Shown here: positions 18,296-26,695 of the stretch, piece after piece | Numbering within the stretch: the first letter of the stretch is position 1 | Layout of the letters: each line of letters starts with the position of its first letter | Translations under genes and position numbers: made by a program | Notes under the pieces: model-generated | What the model saw: the letters and a program-made list of their open reading frames with translations, nothing else | Databases searched by the model: none | What the model was told of the DNA's origin: nothing | DNA from: Caballeronia sp. SBC1 | GTDB lineage: Bacteria > Pseudomonadota > Gammaproteobacteria > Burkholderiales > Burkholderiaceae | Assembly (NCBI RefSeq): GCF_011493005.1 | Contig: NZ_CP049157.1 | Location: 1,736,001 to 1,800,000, forward strand | Direction: 5' to 3' | DNA: 64,000 nt

Positions 18296-18739
18296 CTGCG
18301 TGCGAGCGGAAAATTGAGAGTCACGCAGCTCAACTGGAGCCGCGCACGTCCGGCGGACATGTCCGCACTTCCTTGAGCCCGGCTCCTGCGTAACTACTGA
18401 TTACTGATCTTTAGTCAACGCGCGAACCGGGCCTTCTCCTCCCGCACATCTCACATCACCTCATCGGCGTCGATTCCTGTCAGGAACGGGCGTTGGAAGC
18501 GCACGCGTGGCCGTCTGTTCGGCGGCGGGGTGAATCATTTCGAGCAGCGGTTTAAACCGTTAAGCAAGTCGTTTTTCCATTGATTCTCCGGGGAAACCGG
18601 AAGCGATCCTGCTGCGCGCATGGTCTTCCCATGTCAGCGGCCTGGAGTTTTTTATCGTGCAGGATAACTAACTATATAAGAAACGGTTTGATGACGGTTG
18701 CGTAAGCCCACTTAATATTTATTTGCACCCGAGGTACAC

Positions 18740-19177
18740 ATGTCATTCAATAAACTTCAACCATCCACATTGGCCAGATCCAGGACTGTTGCCATGCCTA
18801 TTCTGTCCGAGCTCGATATGGAACGGCTCAAGCGTTGTGCACGCGTGTCGGGTGCCTCATCCGAGCAGCGTACGCTCGTGGAGGAGCTTGAGGAGACCGC
18901 CATGCTGCTTGACGCAGCCGAAGTGCCGGCGGATGTTGTCATGGTGAATACCAGGATCGAATGCACGGAGGTCGCGAGCGGTCACGCCCATCAATGGACG
19001 CTTGTCTATCCGGATGAAGCGGACTACGAACGGGGATGCATATCGGTTCTTTCGCCCGCCGGTTTCGCGCTTCTTGGCGCGCGGGTGGGGCAGATAGTGG
19101 AGTGTCGACCGCCGAGCGGTGTGCCGGTTCAATACATTGTCCAACGCATTTTGTTTCGCCCCGAACAGTTTTCCTAG
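18740..19177 (+). CDS. rnk: Nucleoside diphosphate kinase regulator Rnk
   Basis: A 145-residue protein of the Rnk/GreA-GreB C-terminal family that interacts with RNA polymerase and affects nucleotide pools. The N-terminal coiled-coil-like helix pair (ILSELDMERLKRCARVSG, TLVEELEETAMLLDAAEVPAD) is followed by the FKBP-like GreA/B C-terminal fold (VVMVNTRIECTEVASG, LVYPDEADYERGCISVLSPAGFALLGARVGQIVECRPPSG). The pattern PxDVVxMNT...SPxGxALLG is diagnostic. A GAGG ribosome site stands before ATG 18740. Confidence 0.9.
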   Translation: MSFNKLQPSTLARSRTVAMPILSELDMERLKRCARVSGASSEQRTLVEELEETAMLLDAAEVPADVVMVNTRIECTEVASGHAHQWTLVYPDEADYERGCISVLSPAGFALLGARVGQIVECRPPSGVPVQYIVQRILFRPEQFS

Positions 19178-19318
19178 CAGACTGAGTGGGCAGAAGCAGC
19201 TACGCGATAGGGCACTAACCCTCCGCGTAACCGTGGCAGCAGGAGTGAAAACCGGTTATGCGGCAAACCGAAGTAAGCGGCTCGCTCACTACACTTAAGC
19301 GGGAGTCCGGGAGGTCAT

Positions 19319-19513
19319 GTGGCTCACATTATCGAGTTACTCCTGCTGTTTGTAATGACGTATTTCTCGTTATGGCTGGTCGGTTTTGCGCTGTGCTTTT
19401 TTAGTCGAAAGCGATCTCGACCTCTCCACACGCGTCGGGGCATTTTGCCTTTCCGTCATCGTCCGGAAAAGAACAGTCAGCGGGCTGGATCTACGACGCT
19501 GACAAGTGATTGA
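19319..19513 (+). CDS. Hypothetical small membrane protein
   Basis: A GTG start preceded by GGGAGG opens a 64-residue frame. Residues 4-28 are strongly hydrophobic (one transmembrane helix, aromatic-rich) and are followed by a basic tail with many Arg and His, so the tail is probably cytoplasmic. No family recognised. Good ribosome site and clear topology are the support. Confidence 0.45.
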   Translation: MAHIIELLLLFVMTYFSLWLVGFALCFFSRKRSRPLHTRRGILPFRHRPEKNSQRAGSTTLTSD

Positions 19514-19925
19514 TCAGCGATCGTCGCTGACGCGAGAAGGTCTTGCTACGCAAGGTCGAAAGACCCATTCATTTCCATGTCCAGACGCATATCAGCGCGG
19601 ACACAGCGACATATCTCTCATACGGGCAACGAATCTCGCACTAGTGGTCACGACCGAAAGGCGGGATTTCAGGGCCGGTAGATTCGTCTGCTTACACCTT
19701 CCTTCCTCCCAAAAGACAACGCTAACTCTTGCTTCGGCTGGCCGCAATTTGCTTTTGAGGCATAGAGGGCACGGTCCACGCTCTCAAGGAAGCTGCAGAT
19801 GCGACGAGAACACTCCCGGTCTGCATCCGTGGCGCGACCGCGGAGAAACCAAATGCATCGGCCTGCAAATCCGCCCCTTTATCTGTAAATACGCTCACAA
19901 AGGGTAAACGATAGTTTTGACAATA

Positions 19926-19953
19926 TTGACTCAGGGCGGATTAGAGCTATGAT
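19926..19953 (+). promoter_or_regulatory. Sigma-70 promoter of the picB-picA operon
   Basis: TTGACT and TATGAT are separated by 16 bases. The predicted start point lies at about 19960, directly at the left edge of the TCAG-N4-CTGA palindrome, a classic arrangement for repression by MarR-type protein binding over the start site. Confidence 0.6.
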
Positions 19954-19960
19954 TATTTCA

Positions 19961-19972
19961 TCAGCATACTGA
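19961..19972. promoter_or_regulatory. Probable PicR operator 1
   Basis: TCAGCATACTGA, reverse complement of the copies at 27978 and 35085. It lies eight bases after the -10 element and 20 bases before the ferredoxin start codon. It fits the TCAG-N4-CT palindrome I recall as the PicR site in Alcaligenes faecalis JQ135. Confidence 0.75.
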
Positions 19973-19992
19973 TCAATTCACCAGGCAAAGTG

Positions 19993-20298
19993 ATGACACT
20001 CAAATTCGCAGCAAACCTTGACGATCTGAGCGCGGATGAACCTTATGCCACGACGATCGAGAACGAACAGATCGCTCTGTACCTGGTAGACGGTGAGGTC
20101 TATGCAACGCATAACGTTTGCACCCACCAGTTCGCGTTGCTTAGCGACGGTTTTCTGGAAGACGGATGCATTGAGTGTCCGCTTCATCAGGGGAAATTCG
20201 ACGTGAGGACCGGTGCCGCCCTGTGCGCGCCCACGACCGCGCCGATCAGGACTTACAAGATTCAGATCGAAAAGGGCGCCGTGATGGTCGAGCTTTAA
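19993..20298 (+). CDS. Rieske ferredoxin of 6-hydroxypicolinate oxygenase
   Basis: Small [2Fe-2S] electron carrier between the reductase and the oxygenase. The 101-residue protein has the Rieske ligand pairs Cys-Thr-His (NVCTHQFALL) and Cys-Pro-Leu-His (IECPLHQGKFD). First gene of an operon that continues with reductase, alpha and beta oxygenase subunits and the molybdenum hydroxylase. ATG 19993 is preferred to the overlapping GTG 19990. The assignment to PicB rests on the whole cluster matching the known picolinate pathway; the exact PicB subunit number is not assigned. Confidence 0.88.
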   Translation: MTLKFAANLDDLSADEPYATTIENEQIALYLVDGEVYATHNVCTHQFALLSDGFLEDGCIECPLHQGKFDVRTGAALCAPTTAPIRTYKIQIEKGAVMVEL

Positions 20299-20334
20299 GC
20301 GATCCCCCCTTTGACTCAAGCCAGGAATTTAAAA

Positions 20335-21561
20335 GTGGAAACGATCTTGATTATCGGCGCGGGACAGGCCGGTGGCCGCGCAGCCGAGACGCTGCGGGCA
20401 CAAGGCTTCGACGGCTCGATCGTGCTCGCCGGTGACGAACAGCACCGGCCTTACGAGCGTCCGGCATTGTCGAAGACCATGCTGACGGCGATTGACGATA
20501 ACGACTGCTTTGACGCGTGGCTTCACTCGAGTGACTTCTACGAGACGAGCAATATCGACTGGATCGCGGATAGCGTTGAACTACTCGATGTGATGCACCG
20601 CACAGCAACCTTCCGAAGTGGGCGAAGCGTCAGGTTTGACAAATGTCTGATTACGACGGGTGGGCGAGCGCGTCGGCTTCCCGGAACGCCGGACAGCCGC
20701 CATGTTTTTACGCTGCGCACGCTGCAGGACGCGATGAGAGTACGAGAGCGCATGGCTGGCGCGCGTTCGGTGGCGGTTATCGGGGGAGGTTTCCTCGGGC
20801 TGGAGTTCGCCGCAAGTGCCAGGGCCCGTGGAATCGATGTCACTGTCGTGGAAGCCGCTGAGCAGTTGCTGGGACGCGCGCTGCCGCGCGAATTCTCTCA
20901 GCGTCTACGCGCCAAGCACGAACAGAATGGAGTCAGGTTCATGCTCGGCGCAAAGCTGATTTCCACAACGGAAGAGGCGGGCGGGGTGAACCTAAGGTTC
21001 GAAGGGAATACGTCGGAGCGCTTTGACTTCGTTGTGGTTGCCATTGGGCAGGAGCCGAATGAATCGCTCGCCAGGGCTTCCGGTCTTGAGACGGGTAACG
21101 GCATACACGTTGATGCGCATTGCGAGACGTCGGTTGCCGGCTTTTATGCAGCAGGCGATTGTGCGAATTTTCCGTTTGGAGCGTCCGGCAGGCGTTTGCG
21201 TCTGGAGTCATGGCAGAACGCGCAGGACCAGGCGATTGTCGCTGCCCGCAATATGCTGGGAGAGTCGGTCGAGTATCGCCCAAACCCCTGGTTCTGGACT
21301 GACCAGTACGACTGGAACGTCCAGATGCTGGGCATGCTCGACGGTCCAATGGATCAGTGGATCGAGCGTCGGACTTCCATCGACAAGACCTTGCTCATGG
21401 GCTTGCGGGATAACGCGATTGCGTACGCGCTCGCGGTAAATAACGGAGGTGAGCTGCGGGCAATTCGTCGTTTTGTTGAGCAGGCGACCCAGGTCGATCC
21501 CGAAGCTCTCGCGGACCCGAGCGTCAAGCTGCGGCAACTTGAACGACAAGCTCACTCATAA
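20335..21561 (+). CDS. NADH-ferredoxin reductase of 6-hydroxypicolinate oxygenase
   Basis: FAD- and NAD-dependent reductase that passes electrons from NADH to the Rieske ferredoxin. The 408 residues have the FAD motif ILIIGAGQAGGRAAETLR at the N-terminus, the NAD-binding GGGFLGLEFAASARARG at about 150, and the second FAD motif GFYAAGDCANFPF near 270. The BphA4/ThcD-type C-terminal domain follows. I chose GTG 20335, seven bases after AGGAA, because the FAD motif begins right there; an upstream TTG at 20311 is the longer option. Confidence 0.9.
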   Translation: METILIIGAGQAGGRAAETLRAQGFDGSIVLAGDEQHRPYERPALSKTMLTAIDDNDCFDAWLHSSDFYETSNIDWIADSVELLDVMHRTATFRSGRSVRFDKCLITTGGRARRLPGTPDSRHVFTLRTLQDAMRVRERMAGARSVAVIGGGFLGLEFAASARARGIDVTVVEAAEQLLGRALPREFSQRLRAKHEQNGVRFMLGAKLISTTEEAGGVNLRFEGNTSERFDFVVVAIGQEPNESLARASGLETGNGIHVDAHCETSVAGFYAAGDCANFPFGASGRRLRLESWQNAQDQAIVAARNMLGESVEYRPNPWFWTDQYDWNVQMLGMLDGPMDQWIERRTSIDKTLLMGLRDNAIAYALAVNNGGELRAIRRFVEQATQVDPEALADPSVKLRQLERQAHS

Positions 21562-21579
21562 CGTATTCAGGAGAGCATT

Positions 21580-22872
21580 TTGTATTCGTCAGAGACAGTC
21601 ATCGGCCTCGGTACGCCGAGCGTCAAGAATAAGCCCATCGAACAACTGGTCTGGCCGGAAGAGGGCCTTCATGCGATCCCGGACTGGGTCTATACGAGTG
21701 ACGATGTATACGCTCGCGAGGTAGAACGGATTTTTCACGGCCCCACCTGGAACTTCGTTGCACTCGAGGCCGAGGTTCCGAATAGCGGGGACTACAAGCG
21801 TTCATACGTGGGGCCGACGCCGGTGGTTGTATCGCGCGCAGAAGACGGTTCCATCCACGTCTTCGAGAATCGTTGCGCCCACCGTGGCGCCGAGTTCTGT
21901 CGCCACACGCGCGGCAACAATACCGAATTTGTCTGCCCGTATCACCAGTGGTCTTATGACCTGAAAGGGAACCTGCAAGGTATTCCGTTCAAACGCGGTG
22001 TGAACAAGCTCGGCGGGATGCCGCGCGACTTCCGCAACGAGGACCACGGTCTCAAGAGGCTCGCTGTCACCACGCGCAATGGTGTGGTCTTCGCGTCATT
22101 CACGCACGACATGGAGCCGATTGAAGATTACCTGACACCCGAAATCCTGAAAGATTTCGACGCTGTCTTTAACGGCAAGAAGTTGCGCATTCTCGGGTTT
22201 TACAAGAACGAGTTGCCGTGCAACTGGAAGATGTATCACGAGAATCTGAAGGACCCGTATCACGCGACCCTGCTGCACTCGTTCCTTGTTGTGTTTGGCC
22301 TGCTGGTCGCGGGCAACCGGTCGGCGATGGTGGCCGACAGCAAGCGCGGGATTCACGGGACGATGGCATCGGCGAAAAGTGATTCACTTTATGCGGCGGT
22401 GGATGCCGACAAGAAGAAAGAGATGCGTTCGTTTCACGAGGGCATGGTCCTGAAGGACGAGCGCTTTCTTGAGTACGTCAAGGAATTTGATTCCGAGTGG
22501 TCGGTGACCATGCAGACGATCTGGCCGAACCTGATTGTTCAGCGCGAAATGAACACCTTGGGCGTACGGCATATTGTCCCCAACGGCCCGAACAGCATGA
22601 TCATGCTATGGACCATGTTCGGCTACGAGGACGATACCGAAGAGACCACGCGCCACCGGCTTCGCCAGGGCAACCTGATGGGACCGGCGGGTTTCCTGGG
22701 TCTGGAGGATAACGAAGCAATGAAGTTTGTTCAGGAGGGGGTTCGCCGCTCCGTAACGGACCGCAGCGTTATCAAGCTTGACAGCGAAAACATTGGAACC
22801 GCGGATAGCCTGATCTCTGAAGCGGCCATTCGTGCGATGTACAAGCACTATCGTGAAGTAATGGGGTTCTAA
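21580..22872 (+). CDS. Rieske oxygenase alpha subunit (6-hydroxypicolinate 3-hydroxylase)
   Basis: Catalytic subunit of a ring-hydroxylating oxygenase, 430 residues. N-terminal Rieske domain: Cys-Ala-His (RCAHRGAEFCRH) and Cys-Pro-Tyr-His (VCPYHQWSYDLKG). C-terminal catalytic domain: mononuclear-iron ligands in NWKMYHENLKDPYHATLLH, with the bridging Asp and the two His visible. It starts with TTG after AGGAGA. Known family members hydroxylate aromatic rings; in this context the substrate should be 6-hydroxypicolinate and the reaction a 3-monohydroxylation. A benzoate- or anthranilate-type dioxygenase would be the alternative without the neighbours. Confidence 0.88.
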   Translation: MYSSETVIGLGTPSVKNKPIEQLVWPEEGLHAIPDWVYTSDDVYAREVERIFHGPTWNFVALEAEVPNSGDYKRSYVGPTPVVVSRAEDGSIHVFENRCAHRGAEFCRHTRGNNTEFVCPYHQWSYDLKGNLQGIPFKRGVNKLGGMPRDFRNEDHGLKRLAVTTRNGVVFASFTHDMEPIEDYLTPEILKDFDAVFNGKKLRILGFYKNELPCNWKMYHENLKDPYHATLLHSFLVVFGLLVAGNRSAMVADSKRGIHGTMASAKSDSLYAAVDADKKKEMRSFHEGMVLKDERFLEYVKEFDSEWSVTMQTIWPNLIVQREMNTLGVRHIVPNGPNSMIMLWTMFGYEDDTEETTRHRLRQGNLMGPAGFLGLEDNEAMKFVQEGVRRSVTDRSVIKLDSENIGTADSLISEAAIRAMYKHYREVMGF

Positions 22873-23382
22873 ATGCTGCCAGGATTCGAAAAAAAACCGA
22901 TTGCACGCGACATGGCGCTTGCAGCGCGCCTGGCCGTGGAGGATTTTCATGCTGAATATTGTGCTGTGCTCGACGGCGGCGACATCGAACAGTGGCCAGA
23001 GTTTTTCACGGAAGACTGTGTTTACCGCGTGACCGAGTACGAAAACGCTGCTCATGGTTTTCCGGTCGGTTTGGTCTACGCGGAAGGCCGGAACATGCTC
23101 CGCGACCGTGCAGTAGCCATTTCCAGAACCCAGATGTTCGCGCCCAGACAGATGCTGCATTTCATCACCAACGTCCGCATCCTCAATGTGACCGATGAAG
23201 AGATCATTGCTCAGAGCAATTACATGTTGCTGCAGACGCTGGTTGAAGGGGCGACCTCGCTGCATCAGGCCGGCCGGCTTTTTGACCGCTTTGCGCGCAA
23301 CGGCGCTGACCTTCTTCTCAAGGAACGGCAGGCGGTTTATGACACTGCCATGATCGCAAACGATCTGGCCTATCCTGTTTGA
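22873..23382 (+). CDS. Ring-hydroxylating oxygenase beta subunit
   Basis: Small structural subunit of the Rieske oxygenase, 169 residues, of the SnoaL/NTF2-like fold. The pattern EDFHAEYCAVLDGGDIEQWPEFFTEDCVYRVTEYEN and the late LLKERQAVYDTAMIANDLAYPV are typical of BenB-like beta subunits. It begins at the base after the alpha subunit stop codon, so the two are translationally linked and made in equal amounts. Confidence 0.9.
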   Translation: MLPGFEKKPIARDMALAARLAVEDFHAEYCAVLDGGDIEQWPEFFTEDCVYRVTEYENAAHGFPVGLVYAEGRNMLRDRAVAISRTQMFAPRQMLHFITNVRILNVTDEEIIAQSNYMLLQTLVEGATSLHQAGRLFDRFARNGADLLLKERQAVYDTAMIANDLAYPV

Positions 23383-23433
23383 ACGGCGTGATCAGACAAT
23401 GTTATTCGCGGGCTACGAACTTGGGAGAGGCAT

Positions 23434-25848
23434 ATGAGCAGCACTGAACCGACGGAAGCGCCCATTGAAAGTGGCGGCGTCGGCGCTCGCGTGAGGCGGC
23501 GCGAAGATGAGCGGCATCTGCATGGGAAAGGGCGATTTGTCGCCGACTATACGTTTCCTGATCTGCAGGAAGTCGCGTTCTTGCGCAGCCCGCTTGCGCA
23601 CGCGCGTATTGAGCACATTGGCAAGCCGGAGCGCTTCTCCGACCGGGTCATTGTGCGGGAAGACATGCATACCGCCACGGACATTGTGGCCGACTCCAGC
23701 TTGCCAACGTACAAGCCTTCCGCGCATCCTCCGCTTGCTTCGGGGAAGGTCCGTTTTGTCGGCGAGCCTGTGGCCATGTGTTTCGCGAGTTCTCGCGCCG
23801 AGGCTGAGGACATCGCGGAAGAGGTTGAGCTTGATCTGGAGGAGCTGCCCGCATTTGCAAGCGCCTTTGCGGCCCGTGAGCGCACCGATGTCCGTGTGCA
23901 TGATCACTGGACCGACAATCTCTTCCTCGACCTCAAGGCGGATGTGAATTTCGACGAACGCTCCAAGGATGCGCCCGTCGTCGTGAAGCAGAAGGTCGAC
24001 CTGGCGCGCCAGTGCATGGTCCCCATGGAAGGCAAGGCGGTGCTGGCGTACTGGGATCATACCCAGGCGCAACTTGTCGTGATTACGTCGACCCAGGTGC
24101 CGCACATGATCCGCACGGTGCTGTCTCAATGCCTGGGAATCGATCATGCTCAAGTCCGCGTGATTTCGCCCGATGTTGGCGGCGCGTTCGGATATAAATG
24201 CGTTCTCCAGCAGGAAGAGCTTTGCATTGCGTGGCTCGCTCTCACGTACAAGCGGCCCTTCCGGTTTATCGAAGATCGTCGCGAGCATCTGATCGCGGGC
24301 GCCAACACGCGTCAGCATCATTACGAACTGACGGCCTATGCGGACAAGAACGGGCGGCTCCTGGCGCTGGACTGCGATCTGTTGATCGATGGCGGGGCCT
24401 ATTCGGCGTGGCCTTTTACGATAGGACTGGAAACAGGACAGGCCCTTGGCAACCTGCCCGGCCCGTATGATTTCAGTGGTTACCGCTGCCATACGCAGTG
24501 CGCGGCGACCAACAAGCCGGGCTTTCTGCCGTATCGCGGCGTGGCCCGTACAGGCGTCTGCTTCGCGATTGAGCTGACCATGGACGCCATAGCGCGGGCG
24601 GTCGGTCGCGAGGCGTGGGAAGTGCGTTACGACAACCTGGTTCGTGGGTCGGACATGCCCTATACGAACGTTGTCAAAAAGCACTACGACAGCGGCGATT
24701 TCCAGGAGAGTCTGAAGCGCGCAGCCGCACAACTCGATGTCGCCAAATGGCGCCGCCGCCAGAAAGAGCGCGAGCCGGACGGCAGGCTGATCGGTATCGG
24801 TTTTGCGACCTTCACCGAACAGTCAGCTCATGGAACGGCGGTGTTCGCGTCGTGGGGTTTGCCGGTCGTTCCCGGTTATGACCTGGCAACTGTGCGCATT
24901 ACCGCGGACGGCGGTCTCGAAGTACGCGCCGGCATTCACTCCCATGGGCAGGGCATGGAAACTACCCTGGCACAGATCGCCAATGAGGTGTTGGGCGTAC
25001 CCATCCAGAAGATCAAGGTCATTCACGGCGACACGGCTCTCACGCCGTATTCAACGGGTACGTATGCGTCGCGCAGTATTGTCATGGCTGGCGGCGCGGT
25101 CGCTGCAACATGCCGCGAACTGGTGCCGCGGCTGATCAAAATTGGCGCGCATATCCTTGGTGAAATGGAGGACGCAGTCCGGTTCGAGGCTGGCGAGGTT
25201 ATCGGCGCAACGGGACGGGTGTCCCTGGCGGATATCGGGCACGCCTGGTACTTGCGGCCCGAACGTCTGCCCAAGGGCGTCGACCTGACGGGCCTCGAGG
25301 CAACTCACGGTTTCAAGCCCAAGGTCGATACCGGCGCGTTCAGCTACGCAACGCATGCGGCCGCCGTTGCAGTCGATACAAAAACCGGCCACGTCGAGAT
25401 CCTGGAATACGTGATTGTTGAGGATTGCGGAAGAATGATCAACCCGATGGTTGTCGAAGGGCAGACCATTGGCGGCACGGCACAAGGCATTGGTACGGCA
25501 TTCTATGAAGAGACGCTATATGACGAAAATGCCCAGCCTCTGACCTCTACGCTTGCCGACTACATGTTGCCGGGGCCGACGGAGCTTCCGCCGCTGACAA
25601 TTCTTCATATGGAAACGCTGTCGCCCTATACCGAGTTCGGCGCGAAGGGTGTCGGTGAAGGGGGCGCGATCGCGCCTCCGGCGGCACTTTTCAATGCGGT
25701 GAACGACGCGCTCAGCCCCTTGGGAGCACTCGTCTCCGAAACACCTCTCACGCCGCGTAGGTTGCTCACGGCCATTGAAGCTGCGAAGGCCGCTGCACGC
25801 GACAAGGCAGAGGCATCGGCAGAACCTGTTCACGAGGTGATTCGATGA
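23434..25848 (+). CDS. Picolinate dehydrogenase molybdopterin subunit
   Basis: Large subunit of a xanthine-oxidase-family molybdenum hydroxylase, 804 residues, proposed to hydroxylate picolinate at C6. It shows the N-terminal a/b-hammerhead domain (RREDERHLHGKGRFVADYTFPD) and molybdopterin loops (DVGGAFGYKC, LPYRGVARTG, HSHGQGMETTLAQ). The catalytic glutamate is in GAKGVGEGGAIAPP. The CO-dehydrogenase active-site loop with Cys-Ser is absent, so this is not a CoxL enzyme. It overlaps the FAD subunit gene by four bases. This would be one of PicA1A2A3; the number is not assigned. Confidence 0.88.
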   Translation: MSSTEPTEAPIESGGVGARVRRREDERHLHGKGRFVADYTFPDLQEVAFLRSPLAHARIEHIGKPERFSDRVIVREDMHTATDIVADSSLPTYKPSAHPPLASGKVRFVGEPVAMCFASSRAEAEDIAEEVELDLEELPAFASAFAARERTDVRVHDHWTDNLFLDLKADVNFDERSKDAPVVVKQKVDLARQCMVPMEGKAVLAYWDHTQAQLVVITSTQVPHMIRTVLSQCLGIDHAQVRVISPDVGGAFGYKCVLQQEELCIAWLALTYKRPFRFIEDRREHLIAGANTRQHHYELTAYADKNGRLLALDCDLLIDGGAYSAWPFTIGLETGQALGNLPGPYDFSGYRCHTQCAATNKPGFLPYRGVARTGVCFAIELTMDAIARAVGREAWEVRYDNLVRGSDMPYTNVVKKHYDSGDFQESLKRAAAQLDVAKWRRRQKEREPDGRLIGIGFATFTEQSAHGTAVFASWGLPVVPGYDLATVRITADGGLEVRAGIHSHGQGMETTLAQIANEVLGVPIQKIKVIHGDTALTPYSTGTYASRSIVMAGGAVAATCRELVPRLIKIGAHILGEMEDAVRFEAGEVIGATGRVSLADIGHAWYLRPERLPKGVDLTGLEATHGFKPKVDTGAFSYATHAAAVAVDTKTGHVEILEYVIVEDCGRMINPMVVEGQTIGGTAQGIGTAFYEETLYDENAQPLTSTLADYMLPGPTELPPLTILHMETLSPYTEFGAKGVGEGGAIAPPAALFNAVNDALSPLGALVSETPLTPRRLLTAIEAAKAAARDKAEASAEPVHEVIR

Positions 25849-26684
25849 AGGCCGCCGCTTTTGATTACGTCAGGGCCGCGACGCTGCCGCAAGCGCTAAG
25901 CGAACTCGGCGCTTCGGCCGGGAGCGTCAAACCAATAGCCGGTAGCCAGTCGATGGGGCCAATGCTCAATCTCCGGCTGGCAAGGCCGTCGAAAGTGATC
26001 GACGTATCGCGTGTCGATGAACTGCGCAGCGTGACCGTTTCAGGCGACCTTATTCGTGTGGGTGCGGCCATCACTCATGCGGAAATTGAGGACGGCAAGT
26101 ACGAGCTTTTGCGGAACGATTTTATGCAGTATGTCGCCTCGGGTATTGCATATAGAGCAATTCGCAATAGAGGAACCATTGGCGGCAGCCTTGCGCACGC
26201 TGATCCTGCAGCGGACTGGCCGTTGGCGCTTGCCACTCTCGACGCCCGGATCGAACTCGCGAAGGCAAGCGGTACGCGCCGCGTGCGTGCCAGCGAGTTC
26301 ATGCTGGGCGCATTCACGACGCTGTTGGAGGAAGGCGAGATCATCTCAGCGGTTTTGTTGCCGAGGATGGGACTCACCTTGCGCTGGGGCTATCACAAGC
26401 TGTGCCGCAAGACGGGTGAGTTCCCACACGCAAGCGCGGCCGCCGCGTTCGAAGCGCAAACCGGTTTGGCCCGCGTGGTGCTTGGCGCGCTTGATGGTCC
26501 GCCCGTAGCGCTGGAAGCACTCTCTCAGTCAATAGCGCAACATGGACCCAGCGCGGCGACTCCCGAGGCGATTGCGGCGGGCGTGGCGAACGCGATGCCG
26601 AATGCCGACACTATCGACCGATCCATGCATGAAGCGACTGTCGAGCGTTGCCTTGCGCAAGCCTTCGGTTCATCCGCGCGTTAA
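25845..26684 (+). CDS. Picolinate dehydrogenase FAD subunit
   Basis: FAD-binding medium subunit (CoxM/CutM type), 279 residues. FAD contacts are visible in IAGSQSMGPMLNLRLARPS and in the IRNRGTIGGSLAHADPAADW loop. The C-terminal CO-dehydrogenase-flavoprotein domain (LRWGYHKLCRKTGEFPHASAA) completes it. It starts inside the end of the large-subunit gene (ATGA overlap), implying translational coupling and an equimolar complex. Confidence 0.9.
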   Translation: MKAAAFDYVRAATLPQALSELGASAGSVKPIAGSQSMGPMLNLRLARPSKVIDVSRVDELRSVTVSGDLIRVGAAITHAEIEDGKYELLRNDFMQYVASGIAYRAIRNRGTIGGSLAHADPAADWPLALATLDARIELAKASGTRRVRASEFMLGAFTTLLEEGEIISAVLLPRMGLTLRWGYHKLCRKTGEFPHASAAAAFEAQTGLARVVLGALDGPPVALEALSQSIAQHGPSAATPEAIAAGVANAMPNADTIDRSMHEATVERCLAQAFGSSAR

Positions 26685-26695
26685 CAGGAATTTCC

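Larger units (their letters stand above)
17649..18739. other. 1.1 kb intergenic stretch between xdhC and rnk
   Basis: No intact gene. It contains a probable alpha/beta hydrolase remnant (17861-17949, minus strand), a perfect 28 bp palindrome (18268-18295), a 14 bp palindrome GCGGACATGTCCGC (18353-18366), and near 18665 an A/T-rich TAACTAACTATATAAG segment likely to be part of the rnk promoter. Confidence 0.5.
19514..19992. promoter_or_regulatory. Region upstream of the pic oxygenase-hydroxylase operon
   Basis: No credible gene in 480 bases. The last 70 bases hold a sigma-70-like promoter and a probable PicR operator, both listed separately. The rest shows nothing I can name. Confidence 0.5.

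Noticed and set aside
19506..19907. 133-codon frame upstream of the pic operon
   Set aside because: No ribosome site and no protein-like pattern; the region is better explained as regulatory.
23413..24732. Long open frame on the minus strand (439 codons)
   Set aside because: Antisense to the molybdopterin subunit gene; high-GC third positions keep it open, and there is no domain or ribosome site.
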